A DNA stretch of 64,000 bases from the NCBI RefSeq assembly GCF_024868665.1, contig NC_079913.1, positions 552,544 through 616,543 on the forward strand, in the 5' to 3' direction. The translations under genes were made by a program, and so were the position numbers. Of this stretch, positions 29,805 to 42,111 are shown in pieces (the first letter of the stretch is position 1; each line of letters begins with the position of its first letter). The DNA is from Triplophysa rosa (taxonomy: Eukaryota; Chordata; Actinopteri; Cypriniformes; Nemacheilidae). The notes below the pieces were generated by a model. That model saw nothing but the letters and a program-made list of their open reading frames with translations, did no database searches and had not been told where the DNA came from.

Positions 29805-32075
29805 TTTGTGTCTCGTGTCGTCCTCAGCAGCAAAGGTTCACAGGCACTCTTGAAAATCAAATAACGCTGTAGAGCCCTTCATTCCCCTGAGGACAGAGAG
29901 GGACAGAGATGATCGTTGTGCTTCTTCAAGGTTGTGCAGAGTAATGAAAATCTACAGTCAATGTCACTCATATTACTCTCATGATGCTCCTTTCTGATGT
30001 CACGAGGCCTCGATAACTTCCTGTTACAAGGATACCTCGGCTAACACATTACGCAAAAGTACAAGCCAAATTAACAAAATAAAACGATACCAACTGTACA
30101 ATAAAGTTCTTAAAAACCAAACCAACTCCAACTCTAAATTCTGACTGGATAAGCCACGTGGTGTTCGCACATGTGAACGCACCAGTTTGCGGTGTTGCTG
30201 ACCAACCACACACAGTCAGGATAATGATCTATATTACTTAGCAGAAAAAAAATATTATGAATAATATAGGTAATATCATCTGATTTATTATTACTAACAA
30301 ATGTTACTGTTTATATAAGAATACCACATTTCAATAAGCCACTTGCTTCTGAGCATTACTGCGGTAACATGCTAAGATCACTCTGACACACCGCCTCCCG
30401 TAGACGATTGCTTTAGTTCTTGAGAGACTGCTTTATTTCTTCACTGAGGTCATATTCACTGTGACGAAAACAGCAGAAATAGATGCACGTCTTGTTCTTT
30501 CGATCTATGCCGAACACACTGAATTGCACATAGTTAGACTGATCTCTTCTACATAACATGAGATCATGAAAATGACGTTTCATGCAGTGTGTAATGTTGG
30601 CGTGTTTGAATGTAAGCAGTCTGCCAAGTTGTAAAGCCGAAGGTGAATGAATAACAAAGTTATTGTCTTGGAAAAAAGAGAGTCGACTCTGAATCACGCA
30701 AACGAGTCGTCCCTAACTCCGATTCGCGAACCGCCGCAGATTTACGTCACTACATATAGTCCCCGCCTACGTTTTGCTAGGACTGCCCGCCAAAACTTCA
30801 CTTCTCCCCCAAACAAGCTGTAGCTCGTGAGCCTCATTCGCGGTAGACCAATCACAGCAGACTTAGACCATCTGACCAATCACATCAGACTAGGGCTGTC
30901 GCGATAAACCGAGGATAAATATCAGGTGATTTATGCACAGCTTGTGAGTGCAGTACGGTAAAATGCTGCTGCACCCGAACGCCAGAGGGCGCTCTCGTGC
31001 GGAAACTCCACATACGCACTGCAGAAGAAGACCATGACGCCTTCTAGAATCTAGGAAATGCCTAAGGACATCTTTTTATCACTGTTCCTCAAGCCTCCTC
31101 GGGTATTTTCATGATAATAAAGTATATTTATAATGATCATGTTTGACGGGTGTTGCTTTTTCAAATGCACTTTATAAGCGACTCAAACTCGCACTGCTTT
31201 TAGATCGAGCAGCATTTCCACTGATCCCAGAGCCGTGCTTCACGGACAAGCTATCGACACATTGCATATCGCAGCCAGCTTGATTTCAATAGGATTTAGT
31301 GGTATCGCGATAAATGATCGTGCAGCCCTACATCAGACTAGGCTAGCGGAAAGGAGAGGATTAGACACATGAATCAAAGACACGAATCAAGAATAACTGC
31401 CTATTATTACGAAACAATAGTGTTTTTACACCTTCTATGTACATAAACTTGTTGGTCACTCCATAAACCAAAGTAGGACCTTTAAAATCCCTAGTTATGT
31501 ACTCATTAATAATTGACAGCTGGAGCTGAAAATGATGTTGAATATTGATGGTAGATTTTGGTACATAACATAAAACGGATACAATTTTCTGGCAAGCGGA
31601 GTGTGGAAAACCTCGAGAGCCACCTGCACAATGTGAGACAAAGCCCCGCCCACACGTAGTGACATCATGCATTAGAATATCAATACAGTAGGAAATAACA
31701 ATTCCCCCTTTACAATTTTAATACCGCTTCAATTTGGAGTAAAATTGCTCTAGATGGCGTAATATAATTGGTTCACAATTAGGTGAGGTGGTCTCCCCCC
31801 ATATGCCTGCACTCATAAACCTTGGTTGGAGGAAAAACCAGTGATTGATTCAATTGTATTCTGGCCTCCACCACTACGTTAAGATTTGTATCTTTCAGTA
31901 ATGAGAACCCAAGGGCTGGTCAGTGCGTCCCTCTGCGGCTCCTACTCGCTCTTTCTTCAGTTTTTCACACCCTCAACAGTGAAGACCCACCGGACACAGA
32001 GCAGAGTTGAAGTAACCGAGACTGTAATTGAAGCAAATACGGTTCACATCGAGAGAGAGAGAGAGAGAGAGAGAG

Positions 32076-32147
<72 letters not shown>

Positions 32148-35100
32148 AGAGAGAGAGAGAGACAGCCAGAGAGCAAGACAGAGAGTAGGGTAGTGCGGTT
32201 TCTGTTTGTTTCGCCTGATCTCTTTGAATGCCAATTACTGCCAGCCCCGAACAAAACAGCCGGGCTTTAATTGGAAGATTGCTTTGTGCGTCGTCTGTCA
32301 AAGAACGGCGTGCCGATCTCAGCTTCAAATATCACGAGTCATCCTTTAAATCAAAGGTTTCAACATTACTAATGCCATGAAGCATCATTTCTTGCTGGTA
32401 TAGATTCAAAGACTTTCAAAGACTAGATTCAAAGACTACTTTTGTTTAAATTTGAGTTCAATAAAAACGAGTCATCAAGAAGGTCTTCTCTATCGCTTTG
32501 CATTTAAGTGGCTCCAGTAATGTTGAACAGAGCTCTTATTTAAAAATATGATCTAAGCAAAGAAAATAAATGTGTTGTAATGATCCACACCCAGGCATGG
32601 TATTCTGATGATCACCCTCACGCAGCAATACACACAACTTTGTGTCGGTGTGCAAACTGTGCAACACATCTCGAAATGGCAACTGAATAAGGTCAGACGG
32701 TGTGTCAGCATGCATTTGCATGTTTTGATGAGCTAAGCAAATTTTCAGACAGTACATAACCAGTCGATGTCCCTGGAGGTTTCTGATGGGTAAATCCTCT
32801 CTTAATGAATTTAGAAAGTATGCACGCTATGTGATCCGATTACATGATTTGATGCTATTGGTTACTTCTGGCTCATCTCAGTCTCAAGCAAAGATGAAAA
32901 GCATATGGCTGGGTCTACAGTGGAAATCTCCATAAACTTTCCATTGAAGATTTCATTTTAGACAGAGACAGATGGGCTTCTTTCAACCCTCAACATGCCA
33001 TTTCTACAAACTGTCCCACACCAATGAGGGATGAGCATGTTTGTTGTTTCAAATCTACACACAAAATGCGTATAAATGATCATTAAAGGTGGATTTATGT
33101 CTTTCGTGGAAAGATGGTTACGGAAATAGTAAAGCGCTGGTTTTATGATGTCATAATGACAAATAAAGTATGCACTGCTAATTAAAAAAAAATGTGTAAC
33201 CTAAAAAGATTAAAGACCTTAATGTTATGTTGCAAAGAACATTTCACTGCTTTGTAAAAAACAAAGTGACAAGCCAACGCCAGCTGTCAATCATTTATGA
33301 TGGGTCATAACTGCAGTTACACACACATGAACACACACACGTGCGGTAACTTACGAGACGAGAGGTTTACGGCAGATCACCAGGAAATCGTAGAGGACGC
33401 AGACACCAAAAACCGTGATGCCCGTCTCTTTCACCAGCATGGCGCAGGTGCCCAGCAACAGACTGAGAGACAGCGACGGGACAGAAACTGTGGGGGGGAA
33501 AACGTCCGCCCTTCCGCCTGCTGACACACTCCTGAAAAAAACATCGAGAAGTCACGTAACTAAAATAGAAACGTGAGCATTAAGAAAACGTACATCACAC
33601 TGAAATATTGGCAAACACCTGCTTTTACTTTCCCAGGCTTAAGATTGAATCATGGATAAGAAATAAATGTGTAATGTGAATGTAAATTATAATTGTAATG
33701 TGCACAATTACAGTAGCCTAATTAAAGTAATTGTAATTCATTTTTAACTTCAGTAAACGAGGCAATTATGCGGTTTTCATTGCGAGATCAATGCATGCTT
33801 ACAACGCTAATGGAAAGATATGACGGTTACCTAATATAGGAGAGAAAGGCCAGAAGGAATAACATGCTGGCTAACACATCAGCTCTCCCCACGATCCCAG
33901 ACACCTGCAACACACGCAACTCATGCAATAAATGCAACGCATCCATTTGACAACAACAAAACAATAAACATCTCTTTATTGTAACAGCTTTATCACAGGG
34001 AACAGTTTGTATCTGCGGTGCGGTCAAAAAAAGGAAACGAATGAAATGGGCCGAAACTGAGACGGAAAGAAGAGACTTACATCCCCGCTCCAGTCTGCAT
34101 TTATGTTCCCATCCCCCTTAAAAATGTGCATCATCCTCACCCTCCCCTCATCTCTGTTCTCCTTTCCTCTCCTCTGTTTTTTCTCCCTCTTGTTTTTGCC
34201 AGAGGCGCAAATGTTAAAATGATCCCACAGTTGACACACTCCACATCTGGAGCATTTCTGAAGCCCATCCCCCCCGAGGCAGAATTCCACAGAATTAAAC
34301 ACACACACACATCTACAGCACACACCCCGGAGCAAAAGACCGTACATGCACCGCTGGTGCGCGTGTGTTATTGCACTCCCGAGACGTCAGCTTTCATGTG
34401 AATATAGTAACAGCCCACTGGCCCTGAACTCAACTCACCGTCGAGTGTTTAGGGGCCGGCCGGCCAAAGATGTAAGTGTTGGGCTAGTAGTCAGCAAGTC
34501 TACGTAAGTAAAAACGACTTTCTTAAATCAGCTTACATCAACCAGGAACAAATGATCACGAGTTTTGAAAAAGGCTAGTGTACTGTAAATAATAACGGTT
34601 TACGGTTCCTTAGCAAACATCACTCAAATAAATTCACATCTGTCGCTCCATTGGACTCGTATGCTGTGACATCCTTCCTCCAATTGATTTTTGACAGTTT
34701 TGTTCAAGCAATATGCAATTTGCATCAATTACCCAATCTCAGAATATATCAAATCTATACCGCTGGAGAGGGAGAGAGAGCACAAGCGAGCATAAATGGC
34801 CAGCGAGTCTGCCTAACATTCTAATCCTGTTTCTTGATCTATTGTGTTTGGAGCCGAACGGCGACCCGGGAATCTTTGGGGCCCTTTCGAGGGTGTGGAT
34901 TCAAGCACAAGCCAGCCAAGCTAAGATCGGCGATTAGACATGCACGCACGCACGCACACAAACTGAAAGGTAATTGTATATCAAGCTGGAGATCTAAAAC
35001 GGACTGCGGTTTGTAAAAAGACCCACAGCGAAACCTCGTTTCAGCCAATTACCTAATTCTGCAGGAATTTCACGAGAACCGCTGCAGTAAAGTCCAGACC

Positions 35101-38100
35101 AGCCCTGCCAACAGAGAGTTCACAAACACCAATGTCTGTATATACAAACCTACACAAGGAAAACACCTTTGTCAATGTGAACCCATACAAGCGTAAGTGA
35201 GTATAAACAAAGATAAACAAATACGTTTTTATCTCTCTGACACACTGCTTCTACTATTGAAGGTAAGCAAGCGTTTGACACGTGCTCATGTGAGTGGATA
35301 TTTTGTCAAATAAGCAGTTCACAAACGTGTTATCTGGAAACTATTACTCACATTTATAAATGAAATAGAGGAGTATGTGAATATAATAACACTACATGCT
35401 TTAAAGGTAAACACTTTTAAAACCTAAAAACAAACAAAAGATATTTCAAACAACGTTGGTAACCAAACGGTCCCCATTGACTTCCATTGTATGGACACGA
35501 CATTTGTCAAACATCTTCTTTTGTGTTCCACAGAAGAAAGAGTCATATACAGGTTTTGAACCACACGAGGGTGACATTTTGGGGTGAACTATTCCTCTAG
35601 CAAATAGAAAGATTTCCTATCAAGCTTTACGCAAACACACATTCCTGTCAAGAGTCATAAATCCACACAATGACAGGACAGGCAGGTGCTTCACTTAAAA
35701 CACGGCATGACATCACGACACGGTCCGGCGCTGGAGGAAGTCAAGCAGATGGTTAGCATGCTGCGGACAGACTTCCATACAGTCTCCAGGGAGGAAAAGA
35801 ATGAGCTCTTTCATCTTCCATCAGGGTCCTGCTGATGCTTGTAAAGCGATGCTCCACGCCGCTAACAACTAGCCAGCAGTCCCTGCTACGAGGAAAACCT
35901 TCGGTGACGAGCCCAGTTACGAGAGGGGCTTGCGTGTGGACGGTCGGCACGGCAACCTCGCAGAGCATCTGATGCCGTGTTATTGGATATCAGTTACTAC
36001 AATATCGACACAATATAACACACGGAAATTTCATCACAAACTGTTTTGTTACATGAAAGCACCCCTGCGTTTGGGGATTATGGTCAAGGTTGGGTCATTG
36101 TGACCAAATGTTGCTTTTAATGAATGATTTTTGCTTTATATGATAGATATATAACGTATAAATATAAACAGAAATTCAAATGTAAAATTCATTTCTATTC
36201 TATTAAGCTTCCTGTATGTAAAACCGTGTGCTTGATTTAATATTAAAGGGATAGTTCACCCAAAAATCATTTCCTCACTCTCTTCTCATTTCAAACCGGT
36301 TTGACTTTCTTTCTTCCGCAGAACACAGAAGAAGATATTTTGAGGTAAGTTGGTAACCGAACAGCGTCGGCACGCATTCACGTCTATTGTATGGACACAA
36401 AACCAATGCAAGTGAATGGGTGCCGGCTAACAACATTCTTCAAAATATCTTCTTCTGTGTTCTGCGGAAGAAAGAAAGTCAAACAGGTTTGAAATGAGAA
36501 GAGAGTGAGGAAATGATGATAGAATTGTCATCTTTGGGTGTCACTTTAATTCACATTCATTCAAGTTTGCATGAATTCTTCAATAAGTTCAAATCCGGTT
36601 GGCAACATTTCCATATTTCCCAAAAATTTCTCGCACTATTTAATTTCATTATGTTCTAATAAATGATTCAATAAAAAATGAAGCTAAACTGCATAGACAA
36701 ACTCACAGTACGTCTTTCCAATACTTATCCAAACACTAATTATATTTCTGCCGAATCAATCAAATCTCAGAGGATGCCACCTTCAGTAGCTGTGTGCGTG
36801 TGTGTGCGTGCGTGAGTGTGTGTGTGGGTGTGTGTGTGTGTGTGTGTGTGTGTGTTCAGTCTCATTAATGCTGGGGGGCTGCCGTGCAGCTGTTGATGTA
36901 TAGTGTTGTTTACACAGGGCTGATGATCAGAGCTCGGCTCGCCGGATGGATTCGCTCCAAACTCCTCGGCAAACGCTCTACTGTAAACAAACTCTGCTCT
37001 CCAAAACACACAGGCAAATACGCAGTCCCGTAAAACCTCATAAAAAGCCCTTAAATTACAAACTACTGACTCACAAAACATTAGCAGTAACTATTCAATA
37101 ACTTTCCACTTATTAACATTAGTTAACATGAACTAACAAAGAAACAATACTTGTAAATACATGAAATAATGATCGCTTTAACATTTAATAGTACTATTGT
37201 GTACTACTAATATAGCTAATAAAATCACTAATGTTGACGAATAAGATATTATTGAGAAGTGGAGCCACATTAGCTAACCACAGCCGTCCAGGAAAATAAA
37301 AGCATTTGGCAGGCGCTTTTATTCAAAGCGATTTACAGTGCATTCGAGTTGTGTGTTTTTTTTGTACAGTATGTGTGTTCCACGGGATCAAACCCATGAC
37401 CTGTTCGCTGCAAGCACAATGCTGGACCAAATGAGCTACAGGAACACAACCAAATTGAAACATTTGTGTCAGAAAATACCTAAACGAAATCTACAGACGA
37501 TAATGGAAAATAAAGAGGTGAGCAAAGGCCTAGAATGGGCTGGAAACAGGTGTGCAAACTCACCGCTTCTGTGTGAATGGGGTGCGCTGAGAAGAGGAGG
37601 GCGGTGAGGAAGGACAGGCGGCTGTCGTCAAACACACACAGTTCACAGGTGTGCATGAGCAGTGCTGTCACCGTGCAGTGCAGACACACGTTCACCAGGT
37701 GGAAGTAGAACGGGGTCATGCCGGCCAGCAGAATGTTTAACCTGGGACGAAAAGACATTGAACATTTGTTTTTAACTTGAATCGTACGTGAACATGAATG
37801 ATGGTCTGAATTTCGTTTTACATCTGAAACGATGTCAGGATGACATCCCATTAGTCCAAAAACCTCTTTGACACAACCAAATATTTCATATTAAACGCCA
37901 CAATTGGCTGTGATTGTGTTTCATCAATTTTTTGCTTTTAGTGTGAAAAATGATTAGACACAGGAAACACAAGGAACAGATAATATTTTCTAAATTCATA
38001 TTTTTTAAGGATTTTTAATGATATCAAGACCAGATCCGAATGGCAAAACAAGATCTGCATGTGGAAAACCTCATAAATAACGAAAGAAATTCCAGAAGAA

Positions 38101-41100
38101 ATTGATTGACCTTGCAATGTAGCAGCGCAGAAAGCGCTTCAAGAAGAACCCAGTGAGTTAGACATGTGAGCCGGCAACAATTAGCCTAAAGTGATGCAAC
38201 ATTAATGAGTTTCCATGGTCACCTTGACTTGAATGAGAGATTGAATTAAAATTTGGTAAGAGCACCGCGGGCCGACACGGTCATGGAGAATGTAGATGAA
38301 AGACCATGAACACATCTCACCATTCACTTAGGGTTCTTTGATAACCAATGATCAGACATTAGCTCACCTCAATTTAAAATAAAACGTCAGGATTTCAGAA
38401 ATTACAATTGACTAATACAGTCTAAAAGTAATCACTGGATACCTGTACCGGCAACACAAACAAAAATATTCAATACAAACAACAACAAAAATGATACAAT
38501 AACCGATAAATCACACACAAGACCAGGAACATATTACAAGAATACAAACAGTAAACCCTAAATGACTTTGACAGGTTCAGTGGCAGCTTTACTGGAAGAC
38601 CAACTGGGACAGTGTATACCTTGTTACGCAACCGCCCGTGAGACTGCAATGCACATTATTTTACATGAGTCAGTGACCACACCTGTCACTTAACATTTTG
38701 CTCCGAGCTTGACGATCAGCAGCCGGGGACGAAGACATTCACGATGAGAAAATTGAAAATGGCATGACGGAGTAAAAACGGCAACGACGTGAAACGCATT
38801 GTACATTAGTGGCTAATAGTAAACCTATGTTTGTTTAACCAGCACTGATTAACATGACATGGAGAATCCTTGAGTGCATTACAGTCGCTACAAGAGAGAC
38901 AGAAAATGTCTTCAAGCCTCATCAGAGCAGAAAAACATCTCTCCGTCCATGCTGGGTGCGCAGGCTGTATTTGCCATCAAACAGCATCACTAGGGCATTC
39001 AGCAATCACAGAGCCATAGAAAACTCTTGGCCACATCTAACAGCAGCTAATTGCAGATCTACCCAAGATTATAGCATCTTCTCCATCTGTTTTGAATGCT
39101 GAAACGGGAAAACTTTTAAAGGAATAGTTCATTTAAACTATTATATTTTCTGTGGAATAAAATTTCAGTCTTAGAAAGTAGAATTTGTTTTACAGTTCTT
39201 ACCATACTATAACAATTAATGATGACCAGGGTGCAGCAAAAGGTGTTACGCGGGGAGCCTTATCTGACAGCAACATTCTTAGTTGTCAGGATACGTTCTC
39301 CTGCTTTGATAGAAAATTTAGTGAAATCAGGCCTGTTTGTTTTGGTGTTAAAGTCAGCAGAGTTAATGTGAGACAAGTATAAACTTTCTATCCAATGGAA
39401 CAGAGGGGGAACGGTATCTGACAGCAACATTCTCCATTGTCAGATACCGTTCCCCCAGCTATGACTAGCAACATATAGCCTTGACTACCAAGCCTTGAGA
39501 CCAATACTGTTTTTGAATCCACTTGATTGTCAAGAGATGTGCAACTATTCTTTAATATTTTCCCTTTCGGTGTTCCTGAGAAGACTGGACGAACATAAAG
39601 GTGAGTTCACCACTCATTTAACATCGAGTCTCGCGTTTTCCACACGCTAGCCTCTGCTTTAAGCTCCAACTCTCTGTGCACGTCTCCAAAAGACAGCTGA
39701 AGTTTTTCAAGAGCCTGCATCAAAGAGCAGATAAAAGACACGAGGATCAAGCTGAGATACTCTCACAGCTCTCCTGCACACACATTTCTATGGCCTCATG
39801 GGTATTTTCATCCCTCTCATTCCCACACACACACACAAGTGGAGTACCTCACAAGCAGCATCCTTTCTGTCTCATAACAATCACAACACCGTAATCCTCT
39901 GGGTCTTAAAGGTGTTTCTGATATTAGTGATGAATGATTTACTATTGATCATTCTGTTACACTTATAATAACCTGGATCCCCCTAGCAACTGTATAGAAA
40001 TAGGCTAAAAAAACACCTTATACATAACACGACTTACCGTCATAGTGTTGAATCCTAAAGGGACTTTCATACATTAAAAAAACATTCTTGTAGGAATTAC
40101 ACTTATAAATATTAAACAAACATGTTATTAATAGAAACATTGCGTTTCAATCAATTATTGCCTTATATATATATATATATATACCTATAAAAAATATAGG
40201 CTCCAGTGTTTTAGAGAAGCAGCTAGGACTGAGAGCAGCTGATCTAAAAATAAAGATAAAGAATAAGGCGCAAAGTTTGCTGTTAATTGCCTTGCTAAAA
40301 ATAAACAAGGAACTAAGTCCTCCTCCAGTCTTCATCCCGCTTCGCGCTATCTCAATGAGGAGAATCACTCGTGATGTTGTGGCAAAGCTGTCAGATCCCA
40401 CGCCATATGGACTATGACGTCATGGTGGCGAGAGGAACGCCCCGCGCTCTAAATCCGGAGCAAAACCTTATCTCTTTAACTCCCACACTGGTCTGCCTTG
40501 TTTCACCGCAATCACGTACTTTTCACAAGTGGGAAGAGATCTAAAAACAGCTCTCTCCATAAACTGGTCAACATGTGCGGTGACACTTTGTGTCAACAGC
40601 TGCGCAATCACGATGTTAATGACGCTGTTCAATATCTCAAGTTGCGTTTACTGAGGACTTTCGGTTTCGTAAGTACACTTGGTTGGACCAGACAAACGTC
40701 TTTCATATGCACGTTGCGTCGCGCATCGCGAGCGCTGCGGTTTGAAGGGGGTGTGTCAAGTTAAAACAACTTTTCTTGCAAGACGCGTTTACCCTTGCGT
40801 TACGCTCAGCCTTGTCGTTCTGGCACACAAACGGATTATGGGACATTTACATTTTATGCCTTTTGCAGACGCTTTATCCAACTCAAGGTATACGTTTGTT
40901 TTAGTATATGCGCTCCCTGGGAGTAAAAACCATGACCTTTGCGTTACTAGCGCAATGCTACGCCAGTTGGACTACAGGAACAGTCTCGCGCGCACGCCCC
41001 TATGAGCTGTTAAAACGGTATGACCAAATATTAACTGCATTCACCACGCCCTTGGGTTTAGCACACTTACTTAACACATGATTGACAGATCAATGGATCA

Positions 41101-41645
41101 AAAACTACAAAACCCATTCGGCAACTGCAAATGTCACTGCGCATTTCAGCTCAGTTATTCCCGTTTTTCAACATTTGTTTGCAACCAAGTTTCTTTAAAG
41201 CTGCTTTGCAATGACGCACACTGTGAAAAGCTCAAGGCAAAAGAAATTGCAAAGTGCGTTCAAAAACTATCCAGCATGCTTCTCTGAAATGCAAACAGTT
41301 GAGATCAAAGCTCCGTCTGACATGATGCTCTTACTTGAAAGTGAGGATGCAGAGGGGTCGGTAGGATTTGTGGCTGGTGTTGTCAGCCATCCGTTTGCCC
41401 CAAAAGTCATTGGTGAAGATGCTCCGCAGGCTGGACCCCGGTCTGACATCCGGATTGTTGGTGATGGCCCATATATCATCATGCACAAACTCTCCCCAGA
41501 GAGAGTTACTGTAACAGAGCGCGCACACCGCCACCAGCACGGCGTACCGGAGCAGCTGGACTGCCGTTACCGACAGGAGCAGCGCGGACGGCCGCCGGTG
41601 GGTTGGATGAGACGCGGCTTTGGTCCCTCGGTTGTTCGCTGTCAT
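16319..41645 (-). CDS. tmtc1: Transmembrane O-mannosyltransferase targeting cadherins 1 (20 exons)
   Basis: ER-resident multi-pass GT-C enzyme of the TMTC family, which adds O-mannose to cadherin ectodomains. Exons: 41335-41645, 37564-37741, 33831-33904, 33355-33531, 28510-28591, 27602-27705, 27131-27209, 26939-27049, 23667-23788, 21445-21612, 20719-20832, 20405-20548, 20094-20202, 19847-19949, 19588-19723, 19342-19486, 18471-18608, 18039-18161, 17172-17249, 16319-16441 (2619 nt, 872 aa plus stop). Exon 1 has a transmembrane helix, then the luminal HDD motif (residues 55-57) expected in the active site. Exons 2-10 carry hydrophobic helices and the TMTC core, including '[20 protein letters not shown]' and '[15 protein letters not shown]'. 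From about residue 469 to the end there are consecutive TPR repeats with the usual 34-residue spacing (for example 'ALNNLGTL', '[14 protein letters not shown]'). The length is close to human TMTC1. Introns up to about 5 kb hold most of the repeats in the window. Confidence 0.96.
18908..19303. repeat. Fold-back MITE copy in tmtc1 intron
   Basis: The left end reads 'CAAAATGAAAATTCTGTC' and 'TTTACTCACCCTCGAGTTG'. The right end reads the inverse, 'CAACTCGAGGGTGAGTAAG' then 'GGGTGAACTGTCCCTT'. The arms are complementary over roughly 100 bases. It lies between tmtc1 exons 16 and 17. Confidence 0.8.
22612..22988. repeat. Fold-back MITE copy in tmtc1 intron
   Basis: The left arm has 'CAAAATGAAAATTCTGTCAT' and 'AGTTGTTCCAAACCTGTATA'. 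The right arm has 'GGTCTGGAACAACTAGAGTG' and ends 'GGAGTGTCCCTTTA'. It is a relative of the other fold-back copies, more diverged at the right end. Confidence 0.75.
24969..25051. repeat. Interrupted (CA)n microsatellite
   Basis: CA-rich tract with regular G substitutions giving CACACG blocks. Intronic in tmtc1. Confidence 0.85.
27757..27875 (+). repeat. Diverged tRNA-derived SINE fragment
   Basis: A tRNA-like A-box region (GTAGTCTAATGGTAATGGAT) is followed by a B-box-like 'AAAGGTCCGAGTGGCAGG' and a body resembling the DANA-type cyprinid SINE. It lies immediately upstream (in tmtc1 sense) of exon 6. Too diverged to be a functional tRNA gene. Confidence 0.6.
29764..29805. repeat. Compound (TG)n(AG)n microsatellite
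   Basis: About 13 TG units followed directly by six AG units, in a tmtc1 intron. Confidence 0.9.
30883..31338. mobile_element. Non-autonomous hAT element with perfect 8-bp target duplication
   Basis: The element body is 30891-31330 (440 bp). Its ends are TAGGGCTGTCGCGATAAA and the inverse TTTATCGCGATA-type sequence closing in GCAGCCCTA. The flanking octamer CATCAGAC occurs at 30883-30890 and again at 31331-31338, a perfect 8-bp duplication as hAT transposases make. No transposase frame is present. It is related to the element at 45199-45647. Inserted in a tmtc1 intron between exons 4 and 5. Confidence 0.88.
32050..32186. repeat. (GA)n satellite with regular CACA interruptions
   Basis: Pure GA runs are broken by CACA at roughly 20-36 base intervals. 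The translated Arg-Glu or Leu-Ser open frames here are repeat artefacts. Intronic in tmtc1. Confidence 0.9.
35437..35599. repeat. Fold-back MITE, partial copy
   Basis: Contains 'TTGTATGGACACGACATTTG', 'CATCTTCTTTTGTGTTCCAC' and the terminal 'GGGGTGAACTATTCCTCTA'. The left arm is largely missing. tmtc1 intron. Confidence 0.7.
36245..36548. repeat. Near-complete fold-back MITE
   Basis: Begins 'AAAGGGATAGTTCACCC'. The left arm ('CTTTCTTCCGCAGAACACAG') is mirrored by the right arm ('CTGTGTTCTGCGGAAGAAAG'), as are 'TCATTTCAAACCGGTTTGAC' and 'GTCAAACAGGTTTGAAATGA'. The arms span about 130 bp each, with a central 'TTGTATGGACACAAAACCAA'. Best preserved copy of the family in this window; in tmtc1 intron 2. 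Confidence 0.85.
36791..36855. repeat. (TG)n microsatellite
   Basis: Interrupted then pure TG tract in tmtc1 intron 2. Confidence 0.9.
37287..37446 (-). repeat. tRNA-derived SINE
   Basis: Read on the minus strand it has the tRNA-like head 'CCTGTAGCTCATTTGGTCCA', a B box 'GGTCATGGGTTTGATCCC' and the fish SINE tail 'TAAAAGCGCCTGCCAAATGC'. It lies about 120 bp downstream (in tmtc1 sense) of exon 2. Confidence 0.8.
39248..39456. repeat. Two copies of a stem-loop repeat, one perfect
   Basis: A perfect 19-bp inverted repeat lies at 39405-39423 and 39438-39456 (GGGGGAACGGTATCTGACA and its complement) around a 14-base loop. A related, degraded stem-loop (GGGGAGCCTTATCTGACAGC ... TGTCAGGATACGTTCTCC) starts near 39251. 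tmtc1 intron 1. Confidence 0.8.
40166..40184. repeat. (TA)n microsatellite
   Basis: Short pure TA run in tmtc1 intron 1. Confidence 0.85.
40840..40985 (-). repeat. tRNA-derived SINE, near full length
   Basis: Minus-strand reading gives the tRNA-like head 'CCTGTAGTCCAACTGGCGTA', the 'AACGCAAAGGTCATGG' B-box region, and the tail 'GGATAAAGCGTCTGCAAAAG'. It lies in tmtc1 intron 1, about 350 bp from exon 1. Confidence 0.8.
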
Positions 41646-41828
41646 GTCGGTCCGCGTCTTGCATGCTGATTACGGGGGTGAAAAGGAGACGCGTCCCGCG
41701 TGCTGCCCTGACGCTCGGGTAGGATATCGGCTCCGAGTCTGAATGCGTAACGTTAGCGAGTGTGAATGTGTATAAACTGCTGGAATCTGTGTAACCGCCT
41801 ACCGGCGCATGCGCAGGGGAACCAGAGG

Positions 41829-42111
<283 letters not shown>

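Noticed and set aside
31886..32328. Overlapping Arg-Glu and Leu-Ser frames
   Set aside because: Artefacts of the GA repeat with CACA interruptions in a tmtc1 intron.
41211..41669. 152-codon plus-strand frame over tmtc1 exon 1
   Set aside because: Antisense shadow of the real minus-strand exon; the encoded sequence has no recognisable domain.
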